Positions 1-5,655 of a stretch of 10,222 nucleotides of DNA are shown one piece after another. Each line of letters starts with the position of its first letter. Position 1 is the stretch's first letter. Both the position numbers and the translations under genes were made by a program. Source of the DNA: Chitinophaga pinensis (GTDB lineage Bacteria > Bacteroidota > Bacteroidia > Flavobacteriales_D > Crocinitomicaceae); the NCBI GenBank assembly GCA_945897765.1, contig CAMDGP010000058.1, positions 1 to 10,222 of the forward strand, written 5' to 3'. The notes beneath the pieces are model-generated. The model ran no database searches. It saw nothing but the letters and a program-made list of their open reading frames with translations, and was not told the DNA's origin.

Positions 1-824
1 CCTATATAAGCCGTGGTGCTAAAATGGATGATGTGTATTCGGCTACTCAAGGACAAGTATATCAACGTGACCAGCAAACAGGGTATAATGATGCCGGATG
101 GAACATTGAAGAAGGGAATTACGAAAGATGGATAACTCAAATAAATCCAGATTTAACTTCAATTGGTCTCTTCAGAGTCAAAGGACTTATCAATACAAGC
201 TCATCAAAATACGACCGTTTTGCGCGTTCTTTTGAAAACAGCAGTGGTAAAGACACTATGTATTTTAAATTCGATTCGAATGTGTTTTTACTTTCAGATC
301 CAGACAGTTTAACATTTAAAATTACGTGGCTAGATAAAAATCCAAATTCGACTTGGGCATTAAAATATTATAATTTATTAGGCTTACAAAATGCATTAAC
401 TATAACAGGAATTGGTGATAATCAGTGGAAAACAACTAATGTAACAATACACAATCCAATAATTAACCAAAATGGCGTTTTGGGTTCTGATTTTATGTTG
501 GTAAATACAGATAATATCGATGATATCTTTCATGGTATAGAGGTAGATATTACACGAACGGATGTCTCAGCTTCTATTGATTATAATTCTGAAAACTCAG
601 AAACATTAATTTTCCCAAACCCGACATCGTCAATGCTTTATTGGGATAAAAATATTGTATCAGATGAAATTATTATTTATAATTCAAAAGGGCAAGTAGT
701 TACAACCGCCAATAAACCTGAAAACAATTCATTAAGTTTAATGAATTTGAAGAAAGGGATGTATTATATCGTATTTCTTAAAGATAAAAAAAGAGTTTTA
801 ACCAATAAAGTAATAAAAGAATAA
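1..824 (+). CDS. T9SS type A sorting-domain protein, 3' part only
   Basis: The reading frame is open from the left edge (codons begin at position 3), so the gene starts upstream of the window; the ATG at 24 is only an internal methionine. About 273 residues are visible. Counting from that methionine, residues about 30-178 form a compact, aromatic- and Asn-rich, beta-strand-like domain (YERWITQINPD near 33-43, YDRFARSFEN near 63-72, FHGIEVDITR at 169-178), probably a beta-sandwich accessory module that I cannot assign to a family. The last roughly 75 residues are a typical Por secretion tail: FPNPTSS at 197-203, then short beta strands (EIIIYNSKGQVV, LKKGMYYIVFL) and a basic C-terminus. In Bacteroidota this tail directs export through the type IX system and is removed at the cell surface. 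The protein is therefore secreted or surface-attached. An enzymatic domain may lie upstream, but its nature cannot be read here. No clear terminator follows the stop. Confidence 0.85.
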   Translation, partial: YISRGAKMDDVYSATQGQVYQRDQQTGYNDAGWNIEEGNYERWITQINPDLTSIGLFRVKGLINTSSSKYDRFARSFENSSGKDTMYFKFDSNVFLLSDPDSLTFKITWLDKNPNSTWALKYYNLLGLQNALTITGIGDNQWKTTNVTIHNPIINQNGVLGSDFMLVNTDNIDDIFHGIEVDITRTDVSASIDYNSENSETLIFPNPTSSMLYWDKNIVSDEIIIYNSKGQVVTTANKPENNSLSLMNLKKGMYYIVFLKDKKRVLTNKVIKE

Positions 825-848
825 CAGTTGCTATACATAAATTGGTAA

Positions 849-1271
849 CGAAAAAGAGCTATAAGTATATCGCCAACAAGCACTTACAAAAGTATTATTC
901 ATCAAAATCCAGTAGAACAATTCACACTACTTATAAATGAACTAAACAAAATGCCATTGGCGTATATTCACATAATGAATGTCCCATTTCCTGCCGACAA
1001 ATTCCCTCAATATCCGACAAATTCTGTTGAAACTTTTGGCAAACTAACGCAACATACAGTTATTGCAAATTGTGGTTACACAAAAGAAACAAGCGAAGCA
1101 GAATTAGAAAAAGGAATTGCAAAACTTATCTCTTTTGGTGCATTATTTTTAGCTAATCCTGACTTGCCAAAACGTTTTGAAATCAATGCAGAACTAAACC
1201 AACCCGACAGAGCCACAATGTATGGCGGACAGGACCAAGGTTACATTGACTATGCATTTTTAGAGCAATAA
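849..1271 (+). pseudogene. Old Yellow Enzyme-type flavin oxidoreductase, C-terminal remnant
   Basis: This is the C-terminal third of an alkene reductase/NADH:flavin oxidoreductase of the Old Yellow Enzyme family, normally an FMN-bound TIM barrel of about 350-370 aa that reduces activated C=C bonds. The frame opens right after a TAA at 846-848 and runs about 140 codons. Recognisable family blocks in order are ISISPTSTYK (usually VGIRxSP), NPVEQFTLLINELNKMPLAYIHIM, VIANCGYT (usually IANGGYT), LISFGALFLANPDLPKRFE (usually FGRxFxANPDL) and the C-terminal YGGQDQGYIDY. Homology starts well before the first ATG (951), so a 106-aa protein from that ATG would be an N-terminally lost fragment rather than a complete gene. 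The N-terminal two thirds, with most of the FMN site and the catalytic His/Asn pair, are absent. The Arg in the SP block and the Arg in the FGR block, which help bind FMN in studied relatives, are Ser and Ala here. No in-frame stop interrupts the remnant, so decay may be recent or the fragment may still be translated. Confidence 0.8.
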
Positions 1272-1369
1272 ATTTAGTATGACGGCAAGAAAATATTTCC
1301 AAATGTCATTTCTTGTTCTTAATTTCAATCTTTTCAAACAAAACCTATTTAAATTCTAAAACAAATAAA

Positions 1370-1663
1370 ATGGAACAATCAGAAACACCAAAAACAGAAA
1401 ATAGAATACAAGCAATTTTAACTTTAGACATGGATAATATCCCTAGTAATTTTCAGGAAATATTGAAACACGAGCAAGAAATTGTCGCAAAATGGAAAGA
1501 TGAAGGGATATTAGAAAACTTATTTTTAAGACAAGGTAGAAATGGTGCCATTTTAATTTTCAAGGGCCTAGAGGAAGAAAAAGTTAAAGAACTAATGATT
1601 ACACTTCCTTTTTACAAACTCAAAAAAAGTATTGAATACTTCAATTTAATAAAACAATTTTAA
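1370..1663 (+). CDS. Muconolactone delta-isomerase-like small protein
   Basis: This is a complete 97-aa protein. The ATG at 1370 is preferred to an in-frame TTG at 1313 because residues before it (FLISIFSNKTYLNSK) look like translated spacer. The core at residues 14-96 runs: strand (QAILTLDMDNIP), helix (FQEILKHEQEIVAKWKDEGIL), strand (NLFLRQGRNGAILIFKG), helix (EEEKVKELMITLPFYKLKKS) and a last strand (IEYFNLIKQF). This is the ferredoxin-like alpha-beta barrel of muconolactone isomerase and YciI-type proteins, and the LPFYKL block matches the SLPLFPYM segment of the classical family. Lactone isomerase activity is not established. In Bacteroidota such proteins often occur as small stand-alone enzymes or sensors beside flavin oxidoreductases, which fits the OYE remnant 98 bases upstream. 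It is the only intact gene in the islet. It could also be described simply as a dimeric alpha-beta barrel protein. Confidence 0.7.
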   Translation: MEQSETPKTENRIQAILTLDMDNIPSNFQEILKHEQEIVAKWKDEGILENLFLRQGRNGAILIFKGLEEEKVKELMITLPFYKLKKSIEYFNLIKQF

Positions 1664-1691
1664 AAACAAACGGACAGTCAAAAATGTACTA

Positions 1692-1734
1692 CCGTCAGAC
1701 GGAGGTTCAGTTCACCGCCTGACGCTTTCTGCGT
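1692..1734. repeat. GC-rich overlapping palindromes between islet genes
   Basis: Three overlapping structures sit in AT-rich spacer. First, 1692-1702 is a perfect odd-length palindrome (CCGTC-A-GACGG). Second, 1693-1702 pairs with 1715-1724 (CGTCAGACGG against CCGCCTGACG) as a 10-bp stem with one A-C mismatch and a 12-base loop. Third, 1722-1725 pairs with 1731-1734 (ACGC, loop TTTCT, GCGT). No T-run follows, so it is not a typical intrinsic terminator. It might be a remnant of a repeat family, a mobile-element end or a recombination site. I cannot tell which, and no second copy was seen in the window. Confidence 0.45.
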
Positions 1735-1843
1735 ATAATTGAGTTCTGCTCTTCGTTTCAAGTGCGTACTAAAAATCCCGCCCAATCACCAAGCCCTAAA
1801 ACGTTAACGATCATTTCAAAACATAAATTAAAAAAAAAGTAAA

Positions 1844-1993
1844 ATGAATATAACAATCATAGGAGCCTCGGCTGGAATAGGTTTAGAAACAGTAAAAAGA
1901 GGTTTAAATAGAGCTGAGGTAGCGGACTTTTTAATAAAACAAGCAGAAAACCAAACGGAATTAAAAAAGTACATTGCAATTTATGAAAAATAG
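1844..1993 (+). pseudogene. NAD(P)-binding reductase (atypical SDR/NmrA-like) with internal in-frame deletion
   Basis: This 49-aa ORF starts at ATG 1844 behind an A-rich leader and ends at TAG 1991-1993. Residues 1-19 (MNITIIGASAGIGLETVKR) are the beta-alpha start of a Rossmann fold with the dinucleotide-binding GASAGIG motif of atypical short-chain dehydrogenases. Residues 22-49 (NRAEVADFLIKQAENQTELKKYIAIYEK) match the last helix and tail of the same family, where SRADVADF followed by a KQxENP-type block is the usual C-terminus. The two ends are joined near codon 20-22 (about 1901-1909) with the frame kept, so about 160-180 residues that should lie between them are missing. The product cannot form a nucleotide-binding domain plus active site. 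The remaining ORF has no stop. The alternative, a genuine small protein, is less likely because both halves resemble opposite ends of one known family. Confidence 0.72.
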
Positions 1994-2040
1994 AATAAAG
2001 TATTAGCGGCAATAATAACGAAACAGACATGACAGACAAA

Positions 2041-2616
2041 TTAATAAATATACCTAAATGTCAAGTTAATCCTTGGAGTGGAAACTTTGGTTGTTTTTGC
2101 AATTTGATGTTTCCAAAAGTGTTGCATTTCTCCTTTCATAACCAATAAACTACCGTGATTGAGTTCAATACTGATTTTTTCTTTGCTAGTGTTGTGTCTC
2201 AGGTCAAAGCGACGCATGGCACCTAATGTAACAGAAGCAATCACTGGGTTTTTACCCATTTCTGGTTCGTTATCAGCATGCCAACCGTTTGAATCTTGTC
2301 CGTTGCGGTACAAATTCACCAATACACAATTGAATTTTTCGTTTGTAATTTCTTCGATTTTAGTTTTAATATCGGTTAATTCTTTGGTGAAAGGATGTGT
2401 CTTTAGCGTTTTTCCAGAATACGAATAAACTTGATTTGAGATTCCAAAAAAGGCTTCCAATCTTGGAATTGGGTGCGTTTTACCAAAAATGGTGATTGTT
2501 CCTTGTTCAAAAGGAAGTTCTTTCTGAAATAGTTGATAATACTGATTTGCTTGTCTTTCGCTTAGCCAATCTGGAATAAAACCAATTTCGCCATTTTGAA
2601 TTTCCTCAAAAATCAT
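2041..2616 (-). CDS. alkB: AlkB-family 2OG-Fe(II) dioxygenase (alkylation repair)
   Basis: This 191-aa enzyme resembles the ALKBH2/ALKBH3 group, which oxidatively removes methyl groups from N1-methyladenine and N3-methylcytosine using 2-oxoglutarate, O2 and Fe(II). Visible elements are PRLEAFFG (51-58) followed by YSYSG; VNLYRNGQDSNGWHADNE (100-117) with iron ligands H113 and D115; SVTLGAMRRFDLRH (128-141); the SLLVMKGEMQHFWKH block (156-170) with the third iron ligand most likely H170; and PRINLTFR (181-188), whose R182 and R188 fit the 2-oxoglutarate-binding RxNxTFR motif. The start is ATG 2616, because it overlaps the TGA of the upstream membrane-protein gene by ATGA. A longer frame to 2676 would only read through that gene. 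Length and C-terminus are normal. The overlap implies translational coupling and one mRNA with its neighbour. Confidence 0.93.
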   Translation of the reverse strand: MIFEEIQNGEIGFIPDWLSERQANQYYQLFQKELPFEQGTITIFGKTHPIPRLEAFFGISNQVYSYSGKTLKTHPFTKELTDIKTKIEEITNEKFNCVLVNLYRNGQDSNGWHADNEPEMGKNPVIASVTLGAMRRFDLRHNTSKEKISIELNHGSLLVMKGEMQHFWKHQIAKTTKVSTPRINLTFRYIY

Positions 2617-3374
2617 AAATAACCACGTAAAGAATAAACGGTGTAACCAACCACTTCTTTCAAATAAACTTCCCACATTACGAAAGAATTAATCGATGGA
2701 AGCAATTGATCAAAAGTAAATTCTGTGTTCTTCGTGGAGTAATGATCGGTCGTGAAGACATCAAATTTCAGATTTTGCTTTTTAAAACAAGCAGCAGCTC
2801 TTGGCATGTGTAAAGCGCTAGTAATCAATAAGAATTTCTTTTTGTATTTATATTGGCGCATCATATCACCCGTGAACTGAGCGTTTTCGTAAGTATTTTT
2901 TGATTTGTTTTCAACGATAATATCTTCAGTCGGAATTCCCCATAACACAAGTACTTCTTTTAATTGGTCGGCTTCGTGTAATCCTTTACGAATAATGTAA
3001 CCCGTATCACCACTGATTAATATTTTCTTGATTTTACCCTTTTTGTAAAGTGAAATCGTTTGCCAGATGCGATCAATTCCTCGACGAGCGCTCAATACTT
3101 TCAAGTCTTTATTATACTCCGCCATTCCAGAAAGCACCACTCCAAGTTCATAATTGCCCACTTTTTTCATTTGCGTACCAGCAACTTCCCAACGGGAAAC
3201 AAGGAAATTTAAAGGAAATCCAAGCGAAAAGAAAATCAATATGAAAATACTAATGCGTTTGAAAATCAATTTCCATTTTTCATTTTTCAGCAGTAAAAAG
3301 GTGAAAAAAGATATCAAAAACCATAGAAATGGTGAAAACAAAAAGGCGAGTATTTTAGATAGGATAAAAAACAT
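2613..3374 (-). CDS. YdcF/SanA-type DUF218 membrane protein
   Basis: This 253-aa protein belongs to the DUF218 (ElyC/SanA/YdcF) family of envelope proteins; E. coli members affect envelope integrity, but the biochemical reaction is not settled. Two hydrophobic segments (residues about 1-29 and 41-60) anchor it in the inner membrane, followed by a Rossmann-like DUF218 domain from about 75 to 250. Family landmarks are ELGVVLSGM (76-84), ISGDTG (120-125), the acidic/Asn block ENKSKNTYENA (155-165) and LLITSALHMPRA (182-193). ATG 3374 is chosen because it begins directly with the first membrane segment; a TTG at 3425 would add 17 residues resembling spacer. Its stop overlaps the start of the AlkB gene by ATGA, so the two are probably co-expressed. 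It diverges from the mscS-like gene. Confidence 0.88.
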   Translation of the reverse strand: MFFILSKILAFLFSPFLWFLISFFTFLLLKNEKWKLIFKRISIFILIFFSLGFPLNFLVSRWEVAGTQMKKVGNYELGVVLSGMAEYNKDLKVLSARRGIDRIWQTISLYKKGKIKKILISGDTGYIIRKGLHEADQLKEVLVLWGIPTEDIIVENKSKNTYENAQFTGDMMRQYKYKKKFLLITSALHMPRAAACFKKQNLKFDVFTTDHYSTKNTEFTFDQLLPSINSFVMWEVYLKEVVGYTVYSLRGYL

Positions 3375-3383
3375 ATTCAAATA

Positions 3384-3418
3384 TATTGATTCTATTGAAG
3401 TTGAGTTGCTTATTTTTG
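3384..3418 (+). promoter_or_regulatory. Candidate Bacteroidota promoter for the mscS-like gene
   Basis: A -7 box TATTTTTG at 3411-3418 matches TAnnTTTG exactly. A TTG at 3385-3387 lies 23 bases upstream, the upper end of the spacing reported for Flavobacterium promoters. The start codon is at 3446, giving a leader of roughly 20 bases. It lies in the 71-base divergent region shared with the ydcF-like gene. Confidence 0.5.
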
Positions 3419-3445
3419 TGGTCAATTAATAAAATTTGAGTGAAT

Positions 3446-4246
3446 ATGAAGACCTTGGAATCTGTTTTTGGAATTAATTACGCTGATTTCAATCAGTTTT
3501 TGTTGAAAATTGGCACACAAATACTAATTGCAATTATAATTCTTGTTGCTGGATTTTGGCTTACAGGTTTGGTAACCAAAGGAGTAAAACGTATAATGAT
3601 TAAAAGCGATACCGATCCCGGATTGACTTCCTTTTTAACGAGTTTCATTTCTTTGGCTTCTAAGATTTTAGTTGTCATTACTGCTTTCTCACAACTAGGA
3701 ATTCAGATGACTTCGTTCATTACACTTTTGGGTGCAGCAGGTTTGGCAATTGGTATGGCATTTTCGGGTACACTTTCCAATTTTGCAGGCGGAATTATGA
3801 TTTTAGTTTTGAAGCCATTTAAAGTGGGAGACATGATTGTTACACAAGCGGCTCAAGGAAAAGTAACTGAAATTCAGATTTTTAACACTTATTTGATGAC
3901 ACTAGATAATAAAGTTGTCGTTTTGCCTAACGGTCCTGTTGCAAACGGTACAATTACAAATTTCACTAAAGCAGAAAAACGTAGAGTTGAGTGGACTTTT
4001 ATTTTAGAATATGGAACAGATGTTCACCAAGTAAAAACGCTTTTAGAGGAAATTGCTTTGAAAGACAACCGCATTTTAAAAGAACCAAAACCTTTTTATG
4101 GTTTAGCTCAGCTTTCTGAAAATGGAGTACATGTAGCGTCTCAAGTTTGGGTTAAGACTCCTGATTTTACTGGGGTTCAATTTGATTTTAATCAAGCAGT
4201 TTATGATGTTTTCAAAGTAAATCAAATTGAATTTAAAAAAGTGTAA
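3446..4246 (+). CDS. mscS: MscS-family small-conductance mechanosensitive channel
   Basis: This 266-aa protein is close in length to E. coli MscS (286 aa). It should form a heptameric inner-membrane channel that opens under membrane tension and releases solutes on osmotic downshock. Hydrophobic segments lie at about 23-43, 60-85 and 91-122. The third carries the Gly/Ala-rich pore helix (LLGAAGLAIGMAFSGTLSNFAGG, 94-116), followed by LKPFKVGDMI (122-131) and the beta domain with VVVLPNG (157-163). The C-terminal alpha/beta part (about 178-266) completes the cytoplasmic vestibule, so this is the minimal MscS architecture without extra N-terminal helices. ATG 3446 is preferred to the GTG two codons upstream. 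It is followed after 2 bases by a thioesterase gene, probably one transcript. Confidence 0.95.
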   Translation: MKTLESVFGINYADFNQFLLKIGTQILIAIIILVAGFWLTGLVTKGVKRIMIKSDTDPGLTSFLTSFISLASKILVVITAFSQLGIQMTSFITLLGAAGLAIGMAFSGTLSNFAGGIMILVLKPFKVGDMIVTQAAQGKVTEIQIFNTYLMTLDNKVVVLPNGPVANGTITNFTKAEKRRVEWTFILEYGTDVHQVKTLLEEIALKDNRILKEPKPFYGLAQLSENGVHVASQVWVKTPDFTGVQFDFNQAVYDVFKVNQIEFKKV

Positions 4247-4248
4247 AA

Positions 4249-4683
4249 ATGACCTCAAATTTATTACTAGACAAATACATTGAAACGAATAATTTCGGTC
4301 GACTATTAGGAATGCAATTTGAAATTACTGAACCTGGAGAAGCGCACTATTTTCTAACCATTGATGAAAAACATTTAGCTACTCCTTTAGCTGTCCATGG
4401 AGGTTGCACAGCAGCACTTTTAGATGCAACAATGGGAGTGGGTGCTTTGTCGCTAGTTTACGATAATCATCAGGTAGTTGCAACATTAGAACTGAAAGTT
4501 ACCTTTTTAAAATCGGTTGCTTTGCACGATCAATTAACCGCTAAATCAATTGTAATGAAGCATGGTAAAACACTTATTTTCATGGAAGCAGAAGTTTATA
4601 ATTCTAAAAATCAATTGATAGCAAAATCATCTGGTTCGTTTACAGTTTTGAATGCTGAGAGGTCGGGATATTTGAAGAATTGA
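4249..4683 (+). CDS. PaaI-like hotdog-fold acyl-CoA thioesterase
   Basis: This 144-aa single hotdog domain is the normal length for the PaaI/YbgC-like group, which hydrolyses acyl- or aryl-CoA thioesters. The central motif AVHGGCTAALLDATMG (48-63) has the HGG turn (H50-G52) and the acidic residue D59 at the position used for catalysis in this group. The long hotdog strands follow (VVATLELKVTFLKSV and LIFMEAEVYNSKNQLIAKSSGSFTVL). The start lies 2 bases after the stop of the mscS-like gene, so translation is probably coupled, although the link between a channel and a thioesterase is not obvious. The 3' end converges on the DUF4249 gene with only 17 bases between stops and no visible terminator hairpin. 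The exact substrate cannot be read from sequence. Confidence 0.88.
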   Translation: MTSNLLLDKYIETNNFGRLLGMQFEITEPGEAHYFLTIDEKHLATPLAVHGGCTAALLDATMGVGALSLVYDNHQVVATLELKVTFLKSVALHDQLTAKSIVMKHGKTLIFMEAEVYNSKNQLIAKSSGSFTVLNAERSGYLKN

Positions 4684-4700
4684 GAATGTAAAATGTAAAA

Positions 4701-5651
4701 TTACTCCATGCAATAAACTACATGATATACTGGAGAAAAGCCAGCCCAAATACCTAATCCACCACCGATAATATTTGTTTTAGCGTTTACTGGTGTTGCA
4801 AATGGATTCCCTGAATTTTCTAGTTGCTCGCGTTTTAAACGAAAGAAATCATACGTATTTTGATCTAATTTTGATAACTTAACGAGTACAGAATCTCCTC
4901 TCCGAAAGTAGCGTTTGAAATCATCGTTAATTGTGCTATCTTTCTTTTTTTGCGGGTTTTTAAATGTTAAATCTACGGTAAGCCCGTCAAAATAACGATC
5001 TCTAAAAATTCTTCCTCCACCATTTCCAGCTCTGTAAGTTTCGTCTTTTGATTCTCCATTTGATTGTATATTTATTCTCCTTGAATCGTATTTATAAGCA
5101 TCAAATTTACCTCCTGGGTCTGAAAGTTTAGCCTTTATTAAACCGTATTCTTCAGAGCCCTCTTCTAAAACCCATTGTAAAGAATTCAAAGGTGTTGGTT
5201 GCGGAATTGTTGTTGTTGAAGTGTAGATTTTACCTTTGAAATCAATAATAAGGTGATAGGATTTTCCAACTTCGCCTTTTAATGTGGACGAAGAATAAAT
5301 TTTTATTGGAAGTTGTTGTACTTCATCATATTCGACACGAAGCATTTCCGCAAACTTTTTTTGTGTCGAAGTAGGAAATTCACTTAGTAATCTATATTCT
5401 AATAAAGTGGTGTCGCCATCCACTACAATTTTCACAATTGCGTCGGTTACAAAAGATTCAAGATACGTTTCAACGTACGATTCTGAATAAACATTTGCAG
5501 CTTGCGACAAGAGAATTACAGGATGACCATCTGTTTCAATATTTCCATCAACCACTAATTCAGCCTTATATCCAGGAATGTCAATATTGACTTCTTTCGT
5601 GCAGGAAATCAATATATTAACAAGGAAAATTAAAAGAATTAATTGTTTCAA
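4701..5651 (-). CDS. DUF4249 family lipoprotein
   Basis: This 316-aa predicted lipoprotein has a signal peptide, MKQLILLIFLVNILISC, ending in a lipobox (LISC, lipidated Cys17), followed by TKE. After the Cys, the opening IDIPGYKAELVVDGNIETDGHPVILLSQ is characteristic of DUF4249, a beta-rich Bacteroidota family found in the envelope. Members are usually encoded beside a carboxypeptidase-regulatory-like TonB-dependent receptor, and none is present here. The start must be TTG at 5651: it gives the exact signal peptide, an in-frame TAA lies a few codons upstream, and there is no ATG before the mature domain. It begins 4 bases after the stop of the double-VOC gene, so it is the last gene of a three-gene run. 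Function is unknown; a surface or periplasmic binding role is inferred from the family. Confidence 0.85.
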   Translation of the reverse strand: MKQLILLIFLVNILISCTKEVNIDIPGYKAELVVDGNIETDGHPVILLSQAANVYSESYVETYLESFVTDAIVKIVVDGDTTLLEYRLLSEFPTSTQKKFAEMLRVEYDEVQQLPIKIYSSSTLKGEVGKSYHLIIDFKGKIYTSTTTIPQPTPLNSLQWVLEEGSEEYGLIKAKLSDPGGKFDAYKYDSRRINIQSNGESKDETYRAGNGGGRIFRDRYFDGLTVDLTFKNPQKKKDSTINDDFKRYFRRGDSVLVKLSKLDQNTYDFFRLKREQLENSGNPFATPVNAKTNIIGGGLGIWAGFSPVYHVVYCME

Positions 5652-5655
5652 AGTT

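Noticed and set aside
1286..1315. Inverted repeat CAAGAAA / TTTCTTG after the OYE remnant
   Set aside because: A 7-bp AT-rich stem with a 16-base loop and no T-run is too weak to call a terminator.
1686..1771. Direct repeat GTACTA flanking the palindromic patch
   Set aside because: Six bases 80 apart is within chance, and no target-site duplication or transposase accompanies it.
846..2023. TAACGAAA occurs at 846-853 and 2016-2023, near both ends of the islet
   Set aside because: An 8-base repeat of this composition is expected by chance in a window this size, and no longer flank matches.
1857..2039. A 60-aa Leu-rich frame on the minus strand
   Set aside because: It is antisense to the deleted NAD(P)-binding ORF, and its hydrophobic look comes from complementing A-rich coding sequence.
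2030..2100. ATGACAGACAAA on the plus strand, a possible gene start just before the end of alkB
   Set aside because: The frame would run antisense into the conserved RxNxTFR end of alkB and shows no recognisable protein.
3378..3385. TATATTTG on the minus strand just before the ydcF-like start
   Set aside because: It ends only 3 bases before the ATG and has no TTG at a suitable distance, so it is probably chance in AT-rich spacer.
4684..4700. Possible bidirectional terminator between the convergent thioesterase and DUF4249 genes
   Set aside because: The 17-base gap contains only AT-rich sequence with no inverted repeat.
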